A DNA stretch of 29,656 nt from an uncultured Collinsella sp. (GTDB taxonomy: Bacteria > Actinomycetota > Coriobacteriia > Coriobacteriales > Coriobacteriaceae): assembly GCA_900542965.1 (NCBI GenBank), contig UQPY01000027.1, forward strand, positions 1 to 29,656, written 5' to 3'. Below the pieces are notes generated by a model, which had not been told where the DNA came from, ran no database searches, and saw only the letters and a program-made list of their open reading frames with translations. Positions 1 through 5,349 of the stretch are shown here, piece after piece; the stretch's first letter is position 1, and each line of letters begins with the position of its first letter. The position numbers and the translations under genes were made by a program.

Positions 1-87
1 GTCCCTCGGGTGGCTGAGCCCGATGGAGTACCGCAGGAAGCTTGGATACGCCTAGGCGCGGTCCAAGAAATCGTCCGCACCCCCATA
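1..87 (+). mobile_element. Right end of an IS3-family insertion sequence
   Basis: The transposase tail is followed within about 30 bp by a C-rich stretch ending near 86 (GTCCGCACCCCCA). This is the expected place and style for a right terminal inverted repeat, about 25 bp running from roughly 60 to 86. The left end is not in the window, so the inverted repeat cannot be confirmed by pairing. The exact boundary is uncertain by a few bases. Confidence 0.5.
2..55 (+). pseudogene. C-terminal end of an IS3-family transposase (OrfB), truncated by the contig start
   Basis: The first in-frame codons read SLGWLSPMEYRRKLGYA and then stop at 53-55. A tail of the form 'L-S-P-x-E-Y-R-R-x-L-G' is the characteristic C-terminus of IS3-family (IS150-like) OrfB integrases. 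Only 17 codons are present, so the catalytic DDE residues lie outside the window and it cannot be said whether the element is intact. The assembly probably broke here because the IS is multicopy (inference). Confidence 0.75.
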
Positions 88-173
88 GGCCATCTAGCAG
101 CCTAAACAGCCCCTATTTCACCGCAAGTTATTGAGGGGATGGGTTGAAAAACATTTGAATTGACACCGTAATG

Positions 174-199
174 AAAAAGCCGGGGAAAACGTCCCCGGC
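174..199 (-). terminator. Intrinsic terminator, minus strand
   Basis: On the minus strand a GCCGGGG/CCCCGGC stem (193-199 with 179-185, 7-nt loop) is followed directly by five T (plus-strand A at 174-178). It would end transcripts running leftward out of 200-330. No convincing gene lies there on that strand. Apart from this, I see nothing I can name in 88-312. Confidence 0.6.
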
Positions 200-312
200 A
201 CTAGGAAGCCTTCTCTTTTGAGATAACCGACTTCTATCACATCACGAACGCTAGTTAGATGCCATTCATTGAGGGCTTTATCAGGCGCGCCATCCCATCC
301 ACATGGCGTCAT

Positions 313-341
313 TTGAAAGCCGTCCGATCTCATGCTATAAA
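313..341 (+). promoter_or_regulatory. Sigma70-type promoter of small RNA copy 1
   Basis: TTGAAA (313-318) and TATAAA (336-341) are separated by 17 bp. The same layout, TTGAAA-18-TATAAA, recurs at 548-577, and each is followed by the same hairpin plus terminator. The recurrence makes this a real promoter rather than a chance match. Confidence 0.65.
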
Positions 342-347
342 GAATTC

Positions 348-403
348 GGTACCCTCGAATAGAGGGACCTCCAAGAGCCGGGGGATGTCCCCCGGCATTT
401 TTT
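348..403 (+). ncRNA. Candidate small RNA, copy 1 (about 55 nt, two hairpins, ends in a terminator)
   Basis: The transcript predicted from the 313-341 promoter starts near 348. It has a short hairpin (CCCTC 352-356 with GAGGG 362-366), a single-stranded linker with CCTCC (368-372), and a strong terminator (GCCGGGGG 377-384 with CCCCCGGC 389-396, then A and six T). Only a six-codon reading frame follows at 404, so nothing is obviously expressed downstream. The unit matches copy 2 base for base over long stretches, while hairpin loops differ and stems are kept, as expected of a selected RNA. It is either a stand-alone trans-acting RNA or the leader left behind by a lost gene. Confidence 0.6.
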
Positions 404-513
404 ATGCGAGTCAAGACTAAATAGTCCTCGCGAAACTGCCGGCGCTATTGCGTCTGCAATTTACGAGCCGCCCTACCCCACCTCTTAACGGCTAAGGACT
501 TTTCGCAGGTAGT
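404..513. other. Gene-free spacer between small RNA copy 1 and the next promoter
   Basis: I find no reading frame with a ribosome binding site and no clear structure in this stretch. Confidence 0.4.
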
Positions 514-542
514 TTGACGAACATATGTTTGCATACTATAAT
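514..542 (+). promoter_or_regulatory. Strong sigma70-type promoter upstream of the DUF3800 unit
   Basis: TTGACG (514-519) and TATAAT (537-542) are separated by 17 bp, which is near consensus. A start around 549 would place the second promoter-like sequence (548-577) inside the leader. Copy 1 has no equivalent of this outer promoter. Confidence 0.65.
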
Positions 543-547
543 TTTAC

Positions 548-577
548 TTGAAAGCGCCCCTCATCTCGTGGTATAAA
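548..577 (+). promoter_or_regulatory. Promoter of small RNA copy 2 / DUF3800 leader
   Basis: TTGAAA (548-553) and TATAAA (572-577) are separated by 18 bp and repeat the arrangement at 313-341. The expected transcription start is near 584. Confidence 0.6.
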
Positions 578-583
578 GAAGTC

Positions 584-640
584 GGTTCCCTCCAAGAGAG
601 GGGCCTCCAAGAGCCGGGGTCTTACCCCCGGCATTTTTTT
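584..640 (+). ncRNA. Candidate small RNA, copy 2: terminated leader of the DUF3800 gene
   Basis: The RNA has hairpin 1 (CCCTC 588-592 with GAGGG 598-602), a linker carrying CCTCC (604-608), and an intrinsic terminator (GCCGGGG 613-619 with CCCCGGC 626-632, then A and seven T at 634-640). The DUF3800 ribosome binding site begins only 8 bases after the T run, so the gene can be expressed only by read-through. This order (promoter, short structured RNA, terminator, protein gene) resembles the layout of type III toxin-antitoxin loci and attenuators; the resemblance is architectural only. Confidence 0.6.
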
Positions 641-656
641 GCAAAAATGGAGGCCC
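601..656 (+). promoter_or_regulatory. Leader segment able to pair with the DUF3800 ribosome binding site
   Basis: GGGCCTCCA at 601-609 is the exact reverse complement of TGGAGGCCC at 648-656, which contains the GGAGG of the DUF3800 gene. The terminator hairpin (613-632) would sit inside the loop closed by this 9-bp stem, so both can form together. In copy 1 the linker can pair through CCTCCA (6 bp, then one mismatch), so that RNA could act in trans on the same site. Confidence 0.5.
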
Positions 657-659
657 ACC

Positions 660-1337
660 ATGAGCGAACTCTCCGTCTTTGTTGACGAATCTGGCGACCT
701 CGGAGGCGTCTCCAACTACTACCTCGTCACCCTCGTTTTTCACGATCAAAACGATGCAATCGTTGAACGCATTGACCACTACGAGCGCGCCCTTTCGCAG
801 TCCTCGCTTCCCAATACGCCTTTTCATGCAGGACCCCTACTGAATGGAAACGGCGACTACAAAGATCTTCCCAAAGAGCATCGACGGCACATGCTGAGCG
901 CATTTCGCGCGTTCATTCAGCATCTCCCCATACGTTACCTCTGCATGCAATACCGAATGAGCGAATTCGCCGACAATCAAAACGGTCTTGCGGAGAGAAT
1001 GAGGCGAGACCTCACAGTTGAACTTTTCGACCATCTGGAATTCTTCCAGCGATACGACACCGTTAAGATTTACTACGACAACGGCCAACCGATTGTAACG
1101 GAGGTCATTCATTCTGCGCTTGAGTACGTTCTAGCAAGGGATGTCATCGTATACCGAGAAGCCACACCACGAGCCTACCGGCTATTCCAAGTTGCCGACT
1201 ACATCTGCACGATCGAGCTAACGGCTATCAAGTTTGACAGTAAGGAAGAAACCAAGACGGATCGGCTATTTTTTGGAACCCGAAGGACGTTCAAAAAGGG
1301 ATTTCTCTTATATCTCAGGAAGAAAAGGATGAACTGA
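660..1337 (+). CDS. DUF3800 family protein (putative RNase H-fold protein)
   Basis: A 225-aa protein of the usual DUF3800 length. The N-terminus carries the family hallmark VDESGD (about residues 8-13) followed by a beta-strand-rich segment. The C-terminal half has IYYDNGQ and a LFQVADYICTIEL segment matching the conserved 'lqlAD' helix. The acidic residues fit a predicted RNase H-like metal site (family prediction); no substrate is known. The start is ATG 660, with GGAGG six bases upstream; an in-frame TTG at 639 lies in the terminator and is unlikely. The gene faces the BREX operon tail to tail, with 7 bp between the stop codons. Expression probably depends on terminator read-through and on opening of the ribosome binding site. 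DUF3800 genes are common in prophages and mobile islands. Family assignment is fairly secure; a toxin or nuclease role is inference. Confidence 0.8.
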   Translation: MSELSVFVDESGDLGGVSNYYLVTLVFHDQNDAIVERIDHYERALSQSSLPNTPFHAGPLLNGNGDYKDLPKEHRRHMLSAFRAFIQHLPIRYLCMQYRMSEFADNQNGLAERMRRDLTVELFDHLEFFQRYDTVKIYYDNGQPIVTEVIHSALEYVLARDVIVYREATPRAYRLFQVADYICTIELTAIKFDSKEETKTDRLFFGTRRTFKKGFLLYLRKKRMN

Positions 1338-1344
1338 CCCGGGG

Positions 1345-1548
1345 TCACCACGCTCCGTAGTCATCGTCGGCGGCAAAGTCGCGGAGGTCGAGGCCTTCGC
1401 GTTCGGCTCGGGCTAGGAGCTCTTGGGGCGACTCGTCCTCAATATCCACCACATCGAGCATAGCGGCCGGAAAGCCTACGCCAGCCGCACTCCCCGCACG
1501 GTCGAGCAGGCTCTCGCGCAGCTGATCTACGTCAACTTCGATCTTCAT
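1345..1548 (-). CDS. Small acidic protein at the end of the BREX operon, function unknown
   Basis: A 67-aa acidic protein starting at ATG 1548 behind a strong AGGAGG (8-base spacing), so it is a genuine gene despite its size. It begins MKIEVDVDQLRESLLDRAGS, which looks like a short strand followed by a helix, and has an Asp/Glu-rich second half with a helix (SPQELLARAEREG). There is no cysteine cluster, membrane segment or recognised domain. It lies 27 bp after the 450-aa gene and is last in the operon, so the two may work as a pair. I do not recognise the family; a small antitoxin or adaptor is possible but nothing in the sequence proves it. Confidence 0.65.
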   Translation of the reverse strand: MKIEVDVDQLRESLLDRAGSAAGVGFPAAMLDVVDIEDESPQELLARAEREGLDLRDFAADDDYGAW

Positions 1549-1575
1549 GGTGCAACCTCCTATCGAGCCAAGCCC

Positions 1576-2928
1576 CTACTCACTAGCACCGAGCGCGTCC
1601 ACAGCAGCAACAAAAGCCGCAACCTGCTTGTCGTCCATCTGTGCAGCCAAACGCCCCACGGGCTCATCGTAGGCGAACTGCACCTTATCGATAAAGCAAT
1701 CCCAAGCACGCTCATCCACACGCACGGCAGCCTCGCAATACTGGCTGAGCTTTTTGAGTCCATACCAAAACGCATTCACATGGCGCGCAGGATCCTCATC
1801 CAGCACACCATCGTAGCGACGCCCGTTAAACTCGCGCATGCGCGCCACGGCAACCTTGAGCGAATCGCCGCCCTCGGCAGAAGCCTCATCCACCAGCTCG
1901 GGAATCGTAACCTCACGCCGAACAGTATGCCTGGTTGCACCATCGTACTCGCCCACCAGCACGTCCTCATCAAGCCGAGAATCGTAGTCCAAATAGCTCG
2001 TGCCGCAACAAATGCCGTGCGGCGAGCCCGTGCCAAACGCGCAGAATAACCCGCCGTCGGCAACAACACGACGGTAGGTCTCAAACGACTTCTTAACCTG
2101 AGCGAGCAACTCGGAAAGCTCCCCGGCATCGCACGCCGTCTCGATCGCAACGCGCGCAGGCTCGGGCAACGATACCGGCTCCACCATGCTCCCCGCAATA
2201 CGGGCGGCACGCTCGGCCCGATACGCCTGCGCCGCCAAGCGTGCCCGCTGCGCAGCACCGCGCACGTTGGTAAGTTCACGCTCCAACGCCACGTCACCAG
2301 CAACATCGCCCGCAAACCCGTCAGTGCCCTGTGGGCCAGTCGCACTCAGCTCGGACTCAAACGTCGCTGTGATCATACCCGCAAGGTCCGTCGCGTCGGC
2401 GGCACAGCGCATCTGCTCCAGCTGCGTACATAGCAGATCGGCATCCAGGGGCACGGCATCCACAACGCGCACGTCACTCAAACGCGCCGTGCCCTGCAAC
2501 ACCAAAGCCCCCGCGACATCGTACGCCGTGCGAACCTTGGCCGCAGTATTGGCCCGCAGCTTTACCTCGATAAACGCAAGCGTCTGCTCCAAACGGGCCA
2601 GCAACTCGGCCTTCTCCTCCATGCGCAAAAAGGCAGCATAGCGGCGCTCCATCCGTAGCGGTCCAACAATGCCCGCCTGCTTGCGAGCGCGTGCAAGCGC
2701 GGCGCCCTCAACACGGCGAACATACCCGTCAACAGCCCGCACGGCAGACTCGCGCGCAGCGTGCTCGGAAGCCTCGACGCCCTTAAGCACACCCAACAGC
2801 TCACGGGAGCGCGCCTTGCGCACCAGCTCCCCGCGATCGTACTGCTCAAGCGCCGTCTGACGCTTGCCTACCGATTCAAAGCCAAACAGCTCGTCGAGCA
2901 ACTCGCCAACGCAACGCTCGTCCGCCAT
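1576..2928 (-). CDS. Unrecognised 450-aa helical protein downstream of brxL
   Basis: The start is ATG 2928 with GGAGG seven bases upstream, 74 bp after the brxL stop. Residues from about 10 to 280 are rich in Ala, Arg, Glu and Leu and look largely alpha-helical, with likely coiled coil. Residues from about 290 to 450 are more globular, with a GTGSPHGICCGTSYLDYDS segment and several conserved-looking aromatic and acidic residues (FWYGLKKLSQYCE, CFIDKVQFAYDEP). There is no signal peptide, transmembrane segment, Walker motif or nuclease motif that I can identify. It is not one of the core BREX proteins. Base composition is GC-rich like brxL, so it has probably travelled with this operon for some time. 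A role as BREX accessory factor is inferred from position only. Confidence 0.8.
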   Translation of the reverse strand: MADERCVGELLDELFGFESVGKRQTALEQYDRGELVRKARSRELLGVLKGVEASEHAARESAVRAVDGYVRRVEGAALARARKQAGIVGPLRMERRYAAFLRMEEKAELLARLEQTLAFIEVKLRANTAAKVRTAYDVAGALVLQGTARLSDVRVVDAVPLDADLLCTQLEQMRCAADATDLAGMITATFESELSATGPQGTDGFAGDVAGDVALERELTNVRGAAQRARLAAQAYRAERAARIAGSMVEPVSLPEPARVAIETACDAGELSELLAQVKKSFETYRRVVADGGLFCAFGTGSPHGICCGTSYLDYDSRLDEDVLVGEYDGATRHTVRREVTIPELVDEASAEGGDSLKVAVARMREFNGRRYDGVLDEDPARHVNAFWYGLKKLSQYCEAAVRVDERAWDCFIDKVQFAYDEPVGRLAAQMDDKQVAAFVAAVDALGASE

Positions 2929-3002
2929 GGCGAGGCCTCCTTACCCGAACACGCCTATACGCTCGCGGGCCCACGCGTACGCAAACCCGCTCGCCCGCAC
3001 TT

Positions 3003-5336
3003 CTACAGGTCCAGTGCCTTCTTCGCGGCGTCGACGGGATCGCCATCCATGTAGAACACCGGGCTCAACCCCGAAATAATCTCGGAAGAAACACTCTGCA
3101 GGCCCGCGATGGCGCTCAGCGGCAAAATCACGCGCTTGGCACCGGCGTTTTTGGCCACGCGCATAATGTCTTCGAGCCCACGGATCTCGTCCATGGAGCC
3201 CGACATGCGCAAGATGCCCGGAATCGCCAGCGCGGGCATCACCGGGCGGTTGCACGCCGCAGAGCACAGGCCCACAAACTCGGCGAGCGAAACCTCCTCG
3301 GACAGGCCCTTACTCTGTAGGTCGTTGTAGAACAGCAGGTAATCCTTGGAGCCAATGTGCATGCCCGGCGCCACGCGGTTCGCCAGGTTCACAAAATTGT
3401 CGAACGCGGCCTCCAGCGTATCGCGCACCGGCTTGTTAAAGGCCACGCCCTCGTGCTTAAACTTGCACTCGCCGGCAACGGCCTTGTTCTCCAACTTGTA
3501 CACGGCAACCTCGCCGCCCTGCGACCTGCCCACGCCAAACACGTGACCGGACAGCAGCGGCCCGTCGGGAATCAGCGTGTCCTCGCTCTGCTCGGGCACG
3601 CGCACCACGTGCACGTCCTGCGGGTTGTCGGCATCCATATAGCCCAGGTTGACGTCGATAAACTCAACGCCCGCCATAATCTTGAGCTGCTCCTTTACGC
3701 GGCGACGGCCTTCGATGGCGTAGTCCAACAGCCAGCGCACGTCGTCCTTGTCCATGGCCTCGTCGGGGAACAGTAGCTTGGCCAGACCGCTAAAGGTCTT
3801 GCGCACGGCGATCTCGTCGCGCTTGTTAAAGTCGCTGTTAAAGCGGAAATACCGGTCGATATGGTGCGTAAAGTCCTTGCGGCGCATCTCCTTGCAAAAC
3901 TCCGACAGACAATCGGTAATCAGGCCGTAATGCCCGGTCAGTAGGCTCGAGCGCATCTTGGGAATCTCCCAGCCCGGCAGGTAATAATGGATGCGGTCAA
4001 AGAAAGCCGAATCGTTGTTAAACTCCGGCGGGAACGGATCAAACAGGTGCGTGGTCTTAAGGACGTTTTGCACGGTGTCGTTGATGTTGCCCTCAAAGAC
4101 CATAGAGGCATCGGCGTTGATCTGGTCGCGGCCGCGCGCGTAACTGCCACTCGCCATGTAGTCTTTCATGATCTGCACGGCGTTGGTGTCCTTAAACCGC
4201 ATGCCGGCGACCTCGTCGAACGTCACGCAATCCCAGTGTCCCACCAGGCCCACGCGGTCGGCTCGCATGGAGTTCATACGGCCGAACAGGTTGGCCGTGG
4301 TGGTCTGGCCACCCGAAAGCAAAATGGCGTAGGGCGAGACCTCTTTGTAGATGTGGCCCTTACCGGTACCGCGGGGACCCAGCTCGCACAGGTTGTAGTT
4401 GCGCTCGATGAGCGGCACCATACGCTCGATAAAGTGCAGGCGCTCTTTCTCGGAAAGCTCACTGGGCTCATAACCAGCGGAGCGTAGCAGCATGTTGAGC
4501 CACTCGTCGCGCGAGAAATACTGGCGCTCTTCGACCATGGCATCCAGGTCCAGGTTGGGCATCTGGATGGGCGTGAGCGACGCCACGCTAAACGGAGAGT
4601 CCTCGGGCCCACGCTTCTTACGCTTGGCCTTGGCGCGGCGCGGCGCATCATCGCCAAAGACCTCCATGCCAAACTCGTCTTCCTCATCCAAGGGGTGACG
4701 ATACTCGATGCTCATGATGCACCAAATACCACCCTGCAGAATCTTGGAATAGTCGCGCACGTACTCGGCCGGCATCACAAACGGCTCAATGGTCAGGTTG
4801 GCAAACGAGGCCACGTAGATGTCTTTGTACTCGTCGAGCTTGGCCGTGACCTTGTCGATGATGGTAAAACGGCCCAGCTCACGGATCTTGGACTTAATGC
4901 GCTCGGACTCGTCGGGACGCACGTAGTTATCGGTGAGAATCCTGCGGATGCGATCCAAGCCCTCTGCCACGGCTTCCTCGTCATCGGTCGAGCAGTACAT
5001 ACCCAGCAGATACTCCAACACAAAGGTGGGCACGTTGGCACCGCGCTTCATAAGGGCCGTCAGGTCCTTGCGCACGATCTTGCCAGCAAAGTGCTCGAGC
5101 AGCTTGCCGTCCAGCCCATCCATGTCGTAGCCGTCGTCCTTGGGGGCCTCGGCCACGGCCTGGTCATAGCCATCGGTCGAGGACTCGTCCTCGACGGCTA
5201 CCGCAGACTCAGCGGGCGCAGCAGTCTCAGCCTCCGCAGCAGGCACGGCCTCCTCTGCAGACACCGCAGCCCGCACCGGCGCATTCATATCAATCGAGGG
5301 AACTTCCCACAGATTGTCGTCATTGCTATCAAACAT
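3003..5336 (-). CDS. brxL: BREX protein BrxL (AAA+ ATPase with Lon-like C-terminal domain)
   Basis: BrxL is a DNA-binding hexameric AAA+ protein and the interference effector of type 1 BREX. I start it at ATG 5336 (777 aa), with AGGAG ten bases upstream and 13 bp after the pglZ stop; the longer frame back to 5543 lies inside pglZ. Residues 20-70 are a low-complexity, acidic, Ala/Glu/Asp-rich extension. The conserved body begins near 74 (DGLDGKLLEHFAGKIVRKDL). Walker A is GPRGTGKGH (320-328) and Walker B VTFDE (371-375). The last 120 residues align with the Lon protease domain (NRPV, SGSMDEIRGLEDI, KRVILP), but by eye the catalytic Ser and Lys positions are Glu and Ile. It therefore appears to be a fold without protease chemistry. 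At 777 aa it is longer than typical BrxL, mainly through the N-terminal extension. Confidence 0.92.
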   Translation of the reverse strand: MFDSNDDNLWEVPSIDMNAPVRAAVSAEEAVPAAEAETAAPAESAVAVEDESSTDGYDQAVAEAPKDDGYDMDGLDGKLLEHFAGKIVRKDLTALMKRGANVPTFVLEYLLGMYCSTDDEEAVAEGLDRIRRILTDNYVRPDESERIKSKIRELGRFTIIDKVTAKLDEYKDIYVASFANLTIEPFVMPAEYVRDYSKILQGGIWCIMSIEYRHPLDEEDEFGMEVFGDDAPRRAKAKRKKRGPEDSPFSVASLTPIQMPNLDLDAMVEERQYFSRDEWLNMLLRSAGYEPSELSEKERLHFIERMVPLIERNYNLCELGPRGTGKGHIYKEVSPYAILLSGGQTTTANLFGRMNSMRADRVGLVGHWDCVTFDEVAGMRFKDTNAVQIMKDYMASGSYARGRDQINADASMVFEGNINDTVQNVLKTTHLFDPFPPEFNNDSAFFDRIHYYLPGWEIPKMRSSLLTGHYGLITDCLSEFCKEMRRKDFTHHIDRYFRFNSDFNKRDEIAVRKTFSGLAKLLFPDEAMDKDDVRWLLDYAIEGRRRVKEQLKIMAGVEFIDVNLGYMDADNPQDVHVVRVPEQSEDTLIPDGPLLSGHVFGVGRSQGGEVAVYKLENKAVAGECKFKHEGVAFNKPVRDTLEAAFDNFVNLANRVAPGMHIGSKDYLLFYNDLQSKGLSEEVSLAEFVGLCSAACNRPVMPALAIPGILRMSGSMDEIRGLEDIMRVAKNAGAKRVILPLSAIAGLQSVSSEIISGLSPVFYMDGDPVDAAKKALDL

Positions 5337-5349
5337 ATAGGGCACACTC

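Noticed and set aside
118..414. 98-aa minus-strand reading frame
   Set aside because: It runs through a minus-strand terminator and the small RNA copy 1, with no ribosome binding site and no recognisable domain.
561..827. 88-aa minus-strand reading frame
   Set aside because: It covers the copy 2 RNA unit and the start of the DUF3800 gene in antisense; its similarity to the 118-414 frame only reflects the RNA repeat.
1335..1347. TGACC/GGTCA inverted repeat between convergent stops
   Set aside because: Five-base arms made largely of two stop-codon contexts; too short to call a terminator or site.
1423..2049. 208-aa plus-strand frame
   Set aside because: Antisense shadow of the 67-aa and 450-aa genes, both of which have good ribosome binding sites.
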